64,000 nt of DNA from Isochrysis galbana (GCA_018136815.1 CM030933.1:6301137-6365136); one strand, 5' to 3'. Positions 1-10,948 are shown, numbered from the stretch's first letter. The notes: generated from the letters alone by a model not told the origin. Translations and numbers: made by a program.

Positions 1-59
1 GAGAGGAAGAGAGGGGCCTGGGTGCGAGAGAGGCGTCCACCCCCTCGCGGCGGCCGCGT

Positions 60-399
60 GGAGAGAGATGGGGGGGGTGGAGAGGAGAGAGAAGAAGAAA
101 AGGAGAGGAGAGAGAGAGAGAGAGATCAAAGAGGAATAAAAGGAGATTAAGAGAGAGAAGAAAAGAGACGGAGGATCTTCGAGGGAGGGGCTGTGGAGTC
201 TTGGAGAGAGAGATCTAGGTGAGGAGAGGTGAGAGATATAGCGGGCGGAGGAGGCGACGAGAGAGAAGGGAGGAGAAAGGGTACTGAGTACGTGTTTAAT
301 AAGCAGAATATTGGAAGAGACTCGATAGAGTGCTTTAGGTAGGAGCCGTGCGGAGGTGAAGAAGAGAGAACAGAGCGGGGGGGGGGGGGGGGGGGGGGG
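60..399. repeat. GA-rich low-complexity tract with G-homopolymer
   Basis: Purine-rich simple sequence dominated by GA and GGA units. It holds a near-pure run of about 22 G near 379-399, and a C-free GA stretch near 110-125. No gene is visible. Such tracts recur upstream of several genes in this window. Confidence 0.7.
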
Positions 400-778
400 A
401 GAGGGGGGGGGTCACGCCATGCTGAGAGGTCAGGAGGGCAGCCGAGCTCAGGGGCAAAGGGGGATTTTTTGTAGAGATCGCGTGCCTAGTGCGTATACAG
501 TGCCTAGATAGGAGATGGGAAACTAGCAGGCGGTGTTCGGAGAGCACGAGCGAGCGACACACAAAGGGACGAAAACACCAGCTCACCATGATGCCCGTAA
601 ACAGAGGTGTTCACAAGTGTACGGGTCCACGAAAGGGAGAAAAGGTTTTACGTTTTGCGCATCTCGCCGCCCCCCTCCCCCCTCCCCCTCGCCCTCGCCG
701 CGCCGTCCGACTGTCCGACTTCCGACTTTTCACTTTTCTAAATTCTATGCCTATCGTCCGGACGGGTGTGGCCCATTC

Positions 779-984
779 CTAGATGGATGGGAAATACGGT
801 GCTAGGGACTGCAAATACCGCCACACCCAAATACATATGTATTTGGCCTCAGGCAAATTACATTTATTTAAATACATTCGAGGCCTACGCCTACAACCCA
901 GGACGCGCTTCAACGCTTCAAATACAGCCAAATACATATGTTTGGCCTCTGGCCAAAGACGGTAAATACGTATTTCCCATCTAG
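779..984. mobile_element. Small fold-back element (MITE-like)
   Basis: The two ends are inverted copies. CTAGATGG followed by GATGGGAAATACGG starts at 779, and its near-complement CGTATTTCCCATCTAG ends at 984. The interior also holds internal inverted copies of ACCCAAATACATATG and GGCCTCAGGC-type sequence, so most of the ~206 bp could fold on itself. No ORF explains it. Flanking GGGCCCATTCC and GGGCCCGTTCC sequences also repeat on the right side. I infer a non-autonomous inverted-repeat element; the transposase class cannot be told. Confidence 0.5.
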
Positions 985-1644
985 GGGCCCGTTCCTTCTA
1001 GGGGCCCATTCCTCTGCTCTCGATCCTCGATCCTCAATTGTCGCTGTTCTTATCACTTATCGACGCCGATCGCTATTCTTATCGCTTATCGACGCCGATA
1101 TCGGACACAACACGAGCTATCTACAAATCCATATCCAACGACCTTCCATCCCCGGACTCTCCATCTCCATTCCCATCCCCGCCTTAGCCTTAGTTCTTTC
1201 GTTTTCGACTTCCGGGAGTGGGGCGACAGTGCGGACTTCGTAAGAAAGAGCGGTGATGAGTGGTACTGAGTGGTTGCTGGCGTCATCGTGACGTTGGTCT
1301 CCGCCAACCTCAAAGCATCTCCCACCGGAGTCTTCCCCCCCCCCCCCTCCCTCCCCCCCGACGAGAAAGCGAGCTCCCCTCCCGGAATCCCATGCGCTCC
1401 ATTCTCACAGAAAGTACCTTTATTCATACGGGAACAGACCTGTCCATCTGGCTTTCTGTCGTGGGGCTGGCGTCAGCATCACAGAGCCAGGCATCGCTTC
1501 ATCTGACGCGTCCTCCCTTCCGACCAGGTCCGCCACCCTCTGCCGCCAGCAAGCCAGCACCCCATCGCGCACGGCTAGCGTACGCGCACATTCGGGCAGG
1601 AGACCATCGCACTCATCCCACGCTCCTTAGCAGGTCTCTTCGCA
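985..1644. other. 5' flank of the ARF gene
   Basis: Contains a C-homopolymer near 1337-1366 and pyrimidine-rich sequence leading to the ARF start at 1645. No TATA box or other recognisable control element, and no second gene. It probably holds the promoter and 5' UTR of the ARF gene. Confidence 0.4.
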
Positions 1645-2190
1645 ATGGGTCTCGCCGCTAGCAAGCTCTTTGAAATGCTCAACTTCAAGAAGCCAACACG
1701 CGTTCTCATGCTTGGCTTGGACGCCGCAGGCAAGACTTGCACTCTGTACAAGCTCAAACTCGGGGAGGTCGTGACGTCGATCCCGACCGTAGGCTTCAAT
1801 GTCGAGACGGTGAACTATCGCAACCTGGCGATGACCATCTGGGACGTCGGCGGCCAAGACAAGATCCGTTCCCTGTGGCGCTACTACTACGAGAACAGTG
1901 ATGCATTGATCTTCATTGTCGATTCGAACGACCCCTCGCGGTTCGCAGAGGCCAGAGATGAGATGCACCGCGTCCTCTCAGATGATCTCTTGCGCAATGC
2001 CGTCGTCCTAGTGCTCGCCAACAAGCAAGACATGCCGCGAGCCCAACCAACAAACAAGGTTGCGGATGCCATGTGCCTCACATCGCTCGTGAAGCACAAG
2101 TGGTACATCCAAGGCTGCAGCGCCGCTACCGGCGAGGGGCTGTACGAGGGACTCGAGTGGTTGCATGCGGCACTTCGATCGAGGCAGTGA
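1645..2190 (+). CDS. ARF-family small GTPase (ARF1-like)
   Basis: Single-exon 181-residue protein of exactly ARF length. ARF GTPases recruit coat complexes and lipid-modifying enzymes to Golgi and endosomal membranes, switching with GTP/GDP. Visible features are Gly2 in MGLAASKLF (the N-myristoylation position), P-loop GLDAAGKT near residue 24, switch [12 protein letters not shown] near 66, and the guanine-specificity motif NKQD near 126. The usual second Thr after GLDAAGKT is Cys here; the Mg2+-coordinating Thr is kept. The C-terminal [11 protein letters not shown] segment is typical of ARF1-class proteins rather than distant ARLs. The start is fixed by the myristoylation signal. A possible AATAAA lies at 2205-2210, 15 bases past the stop. 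Paralog class (ARF1 versus ARF6) is not certain. Confidence 0.96.
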   Translation: MGLAASKLFEMLNFKKPTRVLMLGLDAAGKTCTLYKLKLGEVVTSIPTVGFNVETVNYRNLAMTIWDVGGQDKIRSLWRYYYENSDALIFIVDSNDPSRFAEARDEMHRVLSDDLLRNAVVLVLANKQDMPRAQPTNKVADAMCLTSLVKHKWYIQGCSAATGEGLYEGLEWLHAALRSRQ

Positions 2191-2762
2191 AGAGCTTCAC
2201 GTTCAATAAATGCCAGGGATACGCGATGCAACTTGCCGTGTTCATTGATACACCCTGGGAGGCACACAGAGCAGGAAGGAAACTGATTGCTTTCTTTGCA
2301 GTGGTGAAGCATGACTCGAGCGCGCGTTGCATCGGGCATGTTGAGGGGTTTGTAGAAATTGGTGTGGCGGGTGGGGGTGGGGGCTGAGAGGTGGTGGGCG
2401 TGCCTTGAGTGCTCAATCACATGTACATGTGTGTGCCTTGAGTTCTCACACGCTTTCCCCTTCCTCCCATGCAAACTGGGTCGTGTGAGGGCCACGGAAG
2501 GAAAGCTGTGAAATGGTTTTTAACAAAATTTTGTGGGTCGTGGTGTGACACAGGGACGAGACTAACGCTCACTCAAGACAAGACTCCCTGTCGCGGTAAG
2601 CGCAAGCACCCTCCCCCCCTTTATGCCACCTGCAGCTCTTCACCAGCTTTCTACATATATATGCTAGCCGGAGCGCCCCTCCATGCACACTCAGAAAGCC
2701 CCCCACGCCAGGATCCTGTTTTGGTCTCGCATGCAGAGGGGCCTAATGTGAAGGTGAAAAAA
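2191..2762. other. 3' flank of ARF, no gene seen
   Basis: The transcript 3' region with AATAAA at 2205-2210, then unremarkable unique sequence. Short ORFs here lack any family signal. Confidence 0.35.
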
Positions 2763-3012
2763 AACATCTGAAGATTCAGGGCTGAAACACCAAGTAGTGG
2801 CCAACAATTACCGCCTACTAACCGACACCGCCCCTTAGCCCCTTTGTTGTCGCATCCGCGATCGACCTTTTTGTTTTAGGAATCGTCTTCGTTTCTATGA
2901 CCCCTCCTTGTAGGCTAGGCACCGTTGGAGAACCTCGCTGTATCCTACACTCGCCTTCTTCGCCCTCGCGTCCTTTGCCGCCTACCTTGTCGCCTGCTTT
3001 GCCCCTCACCTA
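2763..3012 (+). repeat. Copy of the AACATCTGAAGATTC dispersed repeat
   Basis: Begins AAACATCTGAAGATTC and runs through a pyrimidine-rich interior. The same opening recurs at 62754 (+) and, in reverse complement, at 47833 and 58378; a diverged copy lies near 46959. The 62754 copy shares the TTCCTTTTTCTTCGG-like interior. The element type is not known. Confidence 0.45.
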
Positions 3013-3420
3013 AGAAGGTGCAACTTGAGTGAGGTTCCATCCATATGCCATATGCCTTATGGCATATGGGGGTATTTGCCAAGAAATCAACCCAGGCAAC
3101 CCAACCTGAGGCTTGCAGCCTCTTGGTTTACAACTATCGGTAAACGATAGGGTCATGGAGCGCGCGCCGCCTCCCGCCCTCGCCGCCGCCGCCCTCGCCG
3201 CGATGGACGAAGCACTCATGGACACCCCCCTATCGCCGAAGCGACGAAGCGACCGCGTCAAGACGACCCGCCCGACCAGGTGGGCGCAAGAGCCAGCGTG
3301 CCGCGCCCGGACGCCACCGAGAACAGAGCGACCAAGGCCTGCATGCTGGCAGCAGCCAGCATGCAACACACACACCCCACCCTCCATAGCCTCACCAACC
3401 ACACCACACCAATGGGACGC
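3012..3420 (+). repeat. Repeat with ATGGAGCGCGCGCCG leader, plus a perfect hairpin
   Basis: From AAGAAGGTGCAAC at 3014 to about 3420 this resembles 11040-11600. There the GGGGGTA-TTGCCAA...CCTGAGG block occurs in reverse complement, and ATGGAGCGCGCGCCG occurs at 11446; a similar ATGGAGCTCGCGCCG lies at 10745. Each could start a short Pro/Ala-rich reading frame (MERAP or MELAP) that soon loses coding character. A perfect 11-bp inverted repeat (CATATGCCATA / TATGGCATATG, 5-base loop) lies at 3041-3067. Probably the 5' end of a mobile element ORF. Confidence 0.4.
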
Positions 3421-3639
3421 TCCATCAGGGAAGGGCCTGGCCCCTACACAGCCGCGATACCGCCCTCGTGCTCCGGCACGAGGGGCTGGTCCGGCGCCAT
3501 TCTGGACATAGTCCCCATGGGGAAATGTCGCAACAAATCGATGCAGCAGGCATGAAGCAAGACTGGGTCCCCAAAAGGGGAGACAGGAGCTGAGGTTGCA
3601 GCCTCTTTACCGCGATGGTGGAACGACACCTGGGAGCGC

Positions 3640-3995
3640 AGCTCAGGGGGCAGGTGAGGTTGGGGCATGGCCCTGGCCCCTCGTGCCTCTCCCTCGCTGG
3701 CTCTCGCGCCCCTGCCGATCGACGGGAGCTGGCTGGGGGCTCCTGATCAGGGGGGCCCAGGGGGAGGAGGGGTTGGTCAGAGCGAGAAGCAGGCCAACGC
3801 GGGCCAGGGCGCGCGTTCCGTGTTCCGTGCCTGACTCTCAGGGAGAGTCTAGGCAGTTTGGATGAGCCCCCCCTGCATGCCAAGAGGCAGCGCAGGGGGG
3901 TGGATGATTCTCGCCCCCCATGAGGGGAGTCGAGAGGAGGGGAGGGGGGGGGGCGCGAGGCCCCCCTCCATGGCGACCAATCATAAGATTAGTCG
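3640..3995 (-). mobile_element. GC-rich element, partial copy (reverse)
   Basis: Reverse-strand relative of the 43330-44196 element. It shares the 5' start ACTAATCTTATGATTGG (complement near 3976-3993), the CCATGGAGGGGGGCC block, the CTGATCAG-GGGCCC block, and the tract reading GCCCCAGCCTCACCTGCCCC. It lacks the last third of the full copies. Just beyond its 5' end a T-run tail, AATATATTAAAAGGG followed by T7, ends at 4061. Confidence 0.6.
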
Positions 3996-4604
3996 AGGAG
4001 TTCCTAAGTATAACTAAGCCGCGTACGCTACGAGGCGAGAATATATTAAAAGGGTTTTTTTCGTGCCTGATGAGCTTCACCGTGTGGCCGCACGGCGAAA
4101 GACCTGGAGATAAGTAAGAGCCCGGAAATCGCATCATCTAGCTAGGATGAATGCGACAAGCTTGTAATACAAGCAACAATAGTACTACTACAAATCATGA
4201 TCATGGCTCATAGCTACACCGCGTACCGCTATACCAAGCAAGAATATGTACGATATACGAAGCCATCTGTCTATTCTTCAGATCAACATGTCCTACGGGT
4301 CAAAAATAGCCTATGTGTGGTGCTGTTACGTACAAAATACACCGCTACGGCTGTACCAAGAGGATGAAAGAAGATAGACAATAGTAGATGGATGAGTGAA
4401 CGGCTGGAAATATGCCCAAGAACGATCAAGACAGTTCATCATCTGAACAAGACATGGATGTGGGAAGCACGAACATGACGGCACGAGTCCACATCGTGAA
4501 TGCTGTCGAGCAGGGCCGATCAGCCTGCTCTAGCTGAAGGGTGGGCTCTTTCGTTGATCACTGGATTCATTTCGTCTCTTCAAGCAACACATGGAGGTTC
4601 CTGG

Positions 4605-5777
4605 CTAGTGCATCGTAGAATGAGTTTCGCTTACAGTGGGAGGCGGCTGTGGGGGGCCCATGCTCCCAGCCAGCCTCATTTTTATCGCCCTCCAGCATCG
4701 CTGGGACCGAGGAATATCAACAGGTGTGCCCGGAAGCGCCTCAGTCTGCACAAATGGGCTCGGCATGATGGAAGGGCGTGCACCACGGCTCTCAATGCCG
4801 TGCCGTTCTAGTTCCCGATTGACTAGACGGGCGACGACGAGGAGGGTGGCGGCAGCTATAATGCCTCCAACAACCAGTTGAATGAGCGTGTCTCGGGATT
4901 CGGCGCCGCCTGCCGCAACTGCCTTCGAACCTGCGTCAATCGTGTATGCGATGTACAATTGCATGGGAACATTCTTGGCGCACTCTACCAGCGAACCCAG
5001 ACTGTAGTTGAAAGGCGAGAGGCGTGTCACGGAGAGGACGTAAGAGGTCAGAACCTCAGGCAGCAGAATGTTGGCGCGAAGCAGGCAGACGAGGAGCAGG
5101 CCTCTTTCCCTGGAAAGAGCACGGTCAATGGCAATGAAAAGTCGCATGTTCCCAATCCGATTCCGAACGCAATCATGGAGAAGGTAACGCCCAAAAACAA
5201 ACTGAAGCGTCAAACTCGTGTACAGACACATGAAAATCATTACTGCCCCAGGGGGATAACCAAAGATCCAAGGAAGGGCGTATTGAAGCGGCTTGGCCAG
5301 CATGTGACCAACACCTGGCACGGTATCCAGGAGCGCGATTGTGGCCAGCAGTAGCACCACGTATCCAGGGTGATCATGCACCCATCTCACGACTTTGGGC
5401 CCGCCGATCATCACGGCATCAACCACCAGGTGGAGGGCGCCGGTGAGCTTGGCAACCATGACGAGCGTAACCAACGCAGCCAGCCCGAGCGCGATGCCCA
5501 GCGCCCTGCTCCTCGTGCACACACCCTCGGCCTCCACTTCGTCTTCTCCGAGCGCCTCGCCGGACAACGAGCGGCTCATGCTCGCCTCGGCGTCGAGTTC
5601 GGCGGGGTCGGCACTCACCGCCGGCTTGTTCGAACGCCCATTGGCCCTGTCCATCGGTGCGAGCTGCGCAGTGCCACGCAGCAGCGGGCGGGGAAGCGCG
5701 CTCACCGCGCCTCCGCTCACCGAGCGCCGCGCGTTCGCCCTCCTCCTCCTTCTCGCCCTCGTTCTTCTAATTCGCAT
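4605..5777 (-). CDS. VTT-domain (TVP38/TMEM64/DedA-like) membrane protein
   Basis: 390 residues. The basic, disordered N-terminus is followed by a transmembrane segment near residues 92-112. The core from about 130 to 310 matches the VTT (SNARE-associated Golgi protein) pattern: paired hydrophobic stretches, a Gly/Pro re-entrant segment around VGHMLAKPLQYALPW, the LLVCLLRANILLPEVLTSY segment, and a further helix near VVGGIIAAATLLVV. In this family such proteins act as lipid scramblases or transporters in ER/Golgi or plastid membranes; the exact substrate here is unknown. Met42 is a plausible alternative start because the first 41 residues are arginine-rich. A good donor (ACT|GTAAGC) at about 4635 means the last ~10 residues may be intron read-through, with a small 3' exon downstream. 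Confidence 0.8.
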   Translation of the reverse strand: MRIRRTRARRRRRANARRSVSGGAVSALPRPLLRGTAQLAPMDRANGRSNKPAVSADPAELDAEASMSRSLSGEALGEDEVEAEGVCTRSRALGIALGLAALVTLVMVAKLTGALHLVVDAVMIGGPKVVRWVHDHPGYVVLLLATIALLDTVPGVGHMLAKPLQYALPWIFGYPPGAVMIFMCLYTSLTLQFVFGRYLLHDCVRNRIGNMRLFIAIDRALSRERGLLLVCLLRANILLPEVLTSYVLSVTRLSPFNYSLGSLVECAKNVPMQLYIAYTIDAGSKAVAAGGAESRDTLIQLVVGGIIAAATLLVVARLVNRELERHGIESRGARPSIMPSPFVQTEALPGTPVDIPRSQRCWRAIKMRLAGSMGPPQPPPTVSETHSTMH

Positions 5778-5854
5778 TTAGTAAAGACTCAACGACTCCA
5801 ATTTAGTCGAATGTCTAATGTTCTACTGTTCTATGTCTCTATGTCCCATTTCTC

Positions 5855-6412
5855 ACCGCACTCCATCAGGGATCAGGGGGGTGCAAAGCCCCCCTTCTTT
5901 CTCCCTCTCTTCATTCTCACCCATCTCTCTCCCTGTGGCGCCTCGCCATGCGGCGCGCCATGGCCTGCTCTGCTCCCAAAGGAGAAAGGAGGGGCAGCTC
6001 AGGGGGCAATGGAGGCTAGAGGCTGGGGTTCAGCCCCTGCCCCCCCCCCCCCCGCCTATCCGCCTATCCCACGCTCGCCTCGCTGGTCATGTGAGCCTCC
6101 CAGAGGCCTCTGTCTGCCTGGCGACCAGGGATGGGGGGAAGGTCAGCTCGAGGGCAGGCCCATCGCGGGCGTGGGAGTGTGGGAGTGCGAGTCGCGACCC
6201 GCGCCCACTAGGGGTCTGGGTCAGCTGTTGTTGATTGTTGAGTGTTCCGCCCCTGCCAGAAGATAGAAGATAGGGGCCTAGGGGCCGGGGTCTGGGTTTG
6301 GGCGGGTTGGTTGTGTGGGCCCACCCAGGAGCCAGGAGGGTGTCCGCGAAGGAGTGAAGGGGGGCGCGAGGCCCCCATTGACCATTGACAATCCATTGAC
6401 CCCCACTTGTAA
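5855..6412 (-). mobile_element. Second GC-rich repeat family, reverse copy
   Basis: Reverse complement of the same unit as 11685-12192. Both begin with GTCAATGG...GGGGGCCTCGCGCCCCC, contain GGGCCCACC and CTCGCACTCCCACGCCC-type blocks and a CTCGAGCTGAC block, and end at GATGGAGTGCGGT. No coding capacity. Both ends coincide between the two copies, so it is a discrete dispersed unit of about 0.5 kb. Confidence 0.55.
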
Positions 6413-6897
6413 AAGTAGGTTGTCTCCCATCCATGCGACAACTTAGCATGACAAGTGTCAAATGTAGTAAAGTAAAGGACCCGAGCCCGAGGCCCAGTCC
6501 TTGGCCTAAGGCCGCGTGGGTAGCGAGAATATTGAGATTTAGGTCTACTAGTAGTATATGTAATTATATATGTGCGTATTTTCTCATAACCACCATGACA
6601 ACAATACGCTTCTCTACGCAATATGCGGTGTTCGAATCGACTCTCTCGCGGTGGCAGCGCGTTGTGGCATCAAGTGAGAGGAGGAACAAGTGGGAAGGTT
6701 GCTCGAGACCTCGCCACTCCGACCACGGGAAATCTAGCCAACCTCCTCACTTCTATCTGGCTCGCTCTAGCACGCAGTACCGGCGGGAACACAATCGAAC
6801 CCCTTTCGGCTGTCGCCGCCAAGTAAGACGTATGGTTGCAAACCAATGTCGATCGCACATGCGGCATGCATTAGAGCGTTACACCTAGGACAACACT

Positions 6898-8694
6898 CTA
6901 AAAGGCGGAGTTGAGGACAACGTTGAGGAAATCGCCCGGCTTGTCTCCCGCGCCGGCTTCAGTGAGCTTCTCGTCGCCGAACCAAGATACGGCATGGAGA
7001 CGGTCGCCCGAAAAGATATCGCGGCCATGCAGGACGCGGTAGTTGTCACACAAAAGCACGTCGCCCGGCTGCATCGGTACGTTGACGATGTTCTTCTCCG
7101 ACACCTGCAAAAGAGATAGGTTGCATAATGATGGCATTTGGTCAGTGCATACAGTTCGGGCTGCGGCGCATCGCAGTGGGTATATTCAAGCCCGCATGCA
7201 GGCGCATGGCCTCCAATTGTGCAGCCTGGACAAGGGATGCACCCATCACGCTCACGGTGGCTTCCGCCACATAGGCACGCTACGGACCTCGTTGATGTGC
7301 TGGAGCATGTCGCCCGGAATAATGCTCAGGTCGCCGAAGTAGATGTCAGTCATGCCCACCTCTGGTGTGCCACACGGACGCCGCTCGCGCAGGAAACGCG
7401 CCTGATTGTGCAGATTGCAGAACCACACGGGCCGGCCGGTAACGGGGTGGCGGTTGATGGGGGATTGTGCATTCTGGACCGCCTGCAGACGCATAGGCTT
7501 CCCATCAGTACCCCACAGCATCTCGAGGTCCATATCGAACTTGGGAGCAACCGCATTGTCGACGAGCTCGCTGAGTTTGTCCATAGCATTGCGGCGCTGC
7601 TCCTCAGGGAGCGACTTCAAGAAGTCGAAGTCGAGGTTCGACACTGAGATCCGCACCTGAAGAGGGACGAGGATGAGACTGTAAGCAACTGATCGCCCAC
7701 TGCGCCTGGGCAAAATCCATTGCGACAATCCAGTCGATGGAAAGCATGCCTCAGGACGCAACTTTTGCGTGGGCCCTCCACCATGCGAGTGTCAGCCTCA
7801 TGGGCCATAAAAAACACCTAGGTTCTCACATCCCGAAACTGGGGCCAAACGCGTTCGCATGATTTTGCATTGGGAGACGGCTCGCCTTGCGCTCCGTAAT
7901 CTTCTTGAGGACCTCAGGATCCATGTCGCGGAAGATACGTTCGCCATCAGCAATAAAGAACTCGCCACCCCACTCGGTCGCCGGCTTAAAGCACACGAAC
8001 GCTCCCGTCTTTGCCGTCTTCTTGAAGGTAGACTCATTGTGCAGGCCAATGTAGTGCTTCGACAGAGAGTCCTTGTTCACCTCCTCGTACAAACCATCCG
8101 TCTGAAAGAGGAAGGAGCGCCGAGCCACTGAAAAGCCGGCCAGGTGAACAGGCGAATCGCGGCCGCATCAAGCTTGCAGCAGTACGGGCAGCACCCGCGG
8201 CCCTGTTGCCGCACCTTCGAGAGGAACTTACGCAGCCCTGAAGTGTGGAGTGGGTCGAGGCACGGATCCAGGTCAAGCGATTCCCAGAAGCTACGGAAGC
8301 CATCCTGATCCTTCATGAGATTGAAGCCACGGAACCAGATGGTGCCATGCTTCTCGAGCTGGGCCTTGAGCTCCTCCTTGCGCTCGACAAACCAGGCAGC
8401 GCCTGCGGCGTTGGCGGCCTCTGTCGCGTGGATCTCAAGCGGGCAGACTGGAAGGTCTTCATCCTTGTACTTCTTTTGCCACTCGTCGATGTCGATACCG
8501 TCGGCATCCCACACGGTCGGCGGGCAGTCAGGCAGCCGGCCAGAGAGCGCTGGCTTCTGCTCGGACCGGATGAGCTCAGCCACCGCACGCACGCGGCCCG
8601 AGGTGCGCAGCTGCGTAGCACGAGCCGGCGCGCCGACGCGCAGCGCGGCCGCGGGAGCGGCGAGCGCGGCGAGCCACAGCGTGATGAAGCGCAT
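6898..8694 (-). CDS. Fe(II)/2-oxoglutarate dioxygenase, TauD/clavaminate synthase-like, four exons
   Basis: Proposed exons (reverse strand): 8694-8232, 8127-7886, 7656-7288 and 7104-6898, giving 426 residues with matching phases. The enzyme would couple 2-oxoglutarate decarboxylation to hydroxylation of an unknown substrate. The metal site is visible as H-x-E in YIGLHNESTF, with the distal His in VLHGRD and the 2-OG-binding Arg in GDRLHAVSWF. Spacing, GGEFFIADGERIFR and PGDVLLCDNYRVLHGR match the clavaminate synthase-like group known from plants. The N-terminus MRFITLWLAALAAPAAALRV looks like a signal peptide, so the protein is probably secreted or plastid-directed. Intron 1 is GT-AG (GTAAGT). 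Intron 2 fits only a GC donor (AAG|GCGAGC), because the nearby GT would break the frame. Intron 3's donor (GAG|GTCCGT) is weak. Confidence 0.85.
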
Positions 8695-8830
8695 CGTGGC
8701 GGCAAAGAGCGGTAGAAGGCCGGGGGGTGGGGGAAGAGGGAGAGGCGCAGCGAGGGCCGCGCGCGGGGCGAGGAGAGGAGAGATGTTGGGGAAGCGCAGG
8801 CGAGGGCCAAGGGAAGAGGCGGCGGGGGGA

Positions 8831-8933
8831 GGGGGGGGGGGGGGGGGGGGGGAAGAGGAGCTGGCGGCGAGCCTTCCCCCCCCCCCTCCCTCCCTCCCTC
8901 TTCCCCCCCCCCCCCCCCCCTCCCCCCCCGCGC
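8831..8933. repeat. Opposed G- and C-homopolymer runs
   Basis: A G-run of about 20 at 8831-8851 faces C-rich runs at 8877-8887 and 8905-8928, upstream of the dioxygenase start. It could form G-quadruplex, hairpin or triplex structures, and is the likely 5' UTR or promoter side of the reverse-strand gene. Confidence 0.6.
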
Positions 8934-9570
8934 GCGCGGGCGAGGGGCGCCCATCCTAAATGAGCCCTCATCGCATCGAGACGCGCGTGCGGGGGGGGGG
9001 GCATCAGAGCTCAGAAGGCGAGAAGGCAGCTGGAGGGCCATCGTAGAAAGTAGAACATCGCCACCACGGATGACTGTACGGGTTACTAGTGGCTAGTGGG
9101 GGGTGGGGGTGGTTATTGTGTCTATCGGGGGATTTGGGGGGGGGGGGGTCCGCATCTGGTGGCTGATGGAGCGTGAGTAGGCACCGTAGGCGAAGAAGGT
9201 TTTCGGGGAACACATATATGTTGGTGCGGGGCGGATGGTGAGTAGTGCGTGGGGGGGCAGGGGGCGGCAGATTCTTATTGCTTCTTGTCCGGCTAGCGGT
9301 AGCGGCAAGTAGCTAGTAGGTAATAGCTAGTAGCTAGAAGCAGTGGCAGTAGTAGTAGGCAAAGGCATGTATTGTTGATGATTTGCTTGCCGTATGTACA
9401 CTCCATATGCTGAAGACCCTTCCCCAATCCCCCAATCTTCACGTCAGTCCCCGGTGAACCGGTGAACCGTCTCTCGCTCTGCACCGTCGCGCAGGCGAAA
9501 AATCCCCCGTCCCATCACGCTCAATTCGAGGCGCTGTGGCTCCAGCGGCCGACCTTTGCAGATGAGTAAG
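8934..9570. other. Intergenic, simple sequence only
   Basis: Holds G-rich tracts near 9080-9150 and short tandem TAGTAGCTAG-like units around 9305-9345. No gene or recognisable element. Confidence 0.35.
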
Positions 9571-10344
9571 TCACGCAACGTGCTCCTTGCACGTGCGTGC
9601 CAGTTTGATGACAGTTCCTACTCTGAGATCCGGAAGCCCCTCCTCTGATCCCATGGAATGCTGCTCCCATAGCAATGAATCAACGGTCAACTCCAGATCA
9701 GCGCATCGGAGCGCGAGGGCCACAGCCTCGCCCGCCCCTTCAAGTGGAATGACCCTCTCCCCGCCACTAGGCTCCTCGCACTTTAGGAAGGCCGACGCTG
9801 GGGCAAGAGCCACACCTGCCGGCGCCGCGGGAGTATTCGCTCCCATGTCCATGTACCGTACGGCACCATTCTCACTCGATGCTACTATTCTGATCGAAAT
9901 TGGCCGCAAGTCTTCCATCTCGAGTGTGCGCAGCAACACCGCAGTCAAGTCGTCCCCCTCACGCCTTGGCACATCGTTGCAGCCGACGGCCTCAAAGAAA
10001 CGCCGTCGACCCGCGAGGGCCACGTTGAGCGCCATACTGGCAAGAACGCCCTTGGGACCTCTGTTCGGTTCAGTGGCCAGCTCGCGCTCTAGCCGCTCCC
10101 CATCCGACCATTCGAGGAGGAGCGGCAGCAGAGCGCTGCCCTTGCTCTCCCGGCAGATCAGCAGGTGCTCCGAGCCGTAGCGAGGGAGCTCGAGGCGAGC
10201 CATGCGCTCTGGCATGACCGATCGGTCGGGTAGTGCCTCTCGCGCAGCGCCAGGCCTCAGCCATGAGGAGAGAGCTGTGGCGGGCGCGGCGACGAGCAGC
10301 CAAGCCAGCCGCATCGATTGGCGCCGACGCACTCGCTGCTTCAT
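9571..10344 (-). CDS. Hypothetical secreted or plastid-directed protein
   Basis: 257 residues, family not recognised. An internal start at Met11 gives MRLAWLLVAAPATALS, a clear signal-peptide-like core with an Ala/Ser cleavage region. That is common for nuclear-encoded plastid proteins in secondary algae. The mature part is mixed alpha/beta, with a conserved-looking HLLICRESKGSALLPLLLEW segment and a later segment, TVDSLLWEQHSMGSEEG. No transmembrane span, catalytic motif or repeat can be named. It is a single open frame with high-GC third positions, distinct from the repeats around it, which supports a real gene. A TCAGA|GTAGGA sequence near the 3' end could be a weak splice donor. Confidence 0.55.
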   Translation of the reverse strand: MKQRVRRRQSMRLAWLLVAAPATALSSWLRPGAAREALPDRSVMPERMARLELPRYGSEHLLICRESKGSALLPLLLEWSDGERLERELATEPNRGPKGVLASMALNVALAGRRRFFEAVGCNDVPRREGDDLTAVLLRTLEMEDLRPISIRIVASSENGAVRYMDMGANTPAAPAGVALAPASAFLKCEEPSGGERVIPLEGAGEAVALALRCADLELTVDSLLWEQHSMGSEEGLPDLRVGTVIKLARTCKEHVA

Positions 10345-10885
10345 TTTTTGCGTTTTCTTTCGTTCTTTCCTTTCTAAATGTGACTAACCTTATAATTCCG
10401 GCTTGAGAGAAGTTGAAAGCGCGAGTGTGTGCTGTATCTGCACAAGCGGCTCAAACAAAAAATAGTCGCGTTCACTTTTTTAGGGGGGGTCTACAGTGTT
10501 TCGGGCTGGTCGCCCGCGTGAGCAGAATGAGTCGGCATGGTCGCCCCCATTGGCCAAGTGGGTGCGCTTCCCCCCCGCCCGCAAAAACAAAAATTCACAT
10601 TTCTATTCATTTTCATTTTTGAGGCTGGTTGTTTCGCCCTGGTCGCCCCTCGCGTTAGTGTTTTTCGCGGTCAGGGTCGACTTTTTTTTTGAGCCACTTG
10701 TACTAGACGGCCACTTTTCAACTATCTTTAAAAAGGACACTGTCATGGAGCTCGCGCCGCTCCCCTCCTCCCCTGCGCTGCCGCGCTGCCGCCCACCCCT
10801 GCCGCCTGCCGAGTTCGAGTGAGGGCAAATCGGTTGAGATGGTCGGGGTGGGGTCTCTAGTAGCCAGGGTAGCCGCGTGTGCGCG
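10345..10885. other. Intergenic with a MELAP-type leader copy
   Basis: Near 10745 ATGGAGCTCGCGCCG resembles the leaders at 3153 and 11446; its short frame closes after 25 codons. Several T-runs are present. No gene is supported. Confidence 0.35.
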
Positions 10886-10948
10886 CTAGTGACTAGTGAC
10901 TAGTGAATAGTGACTAGTGACTAGTGACTAGTGACTAGGGACTAGGGA
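10886..10948 (+). repeat. Heptanucleotide microsatellite (CTAGTGA)n
   Basis: About eight tandem CTAGTGA units, one altered to ATAGTGA and the last two to CTAGGGA. It is not a telomere repeat of the TTTAGGG or TTAGGG type. Confidence 0.85.

Noticed and set aside
5370..6266. 298-codon forward ORF
   Set aside because: It lies opposite the VTT gene and then runs through the GC-rich repeat; no protein features.
8313..9041. 242-codon reverse ORF with Arg/Pro-rich sequence
   Set aside because: Out-of-frame reading of dioxygenase exon 1 and homopolymer tracts.
10886..10948. (CTAGTGA)n considered as an internal telomere repeat
   Set aside because: The unit matches no known telomere motif and is only about eight copies long.
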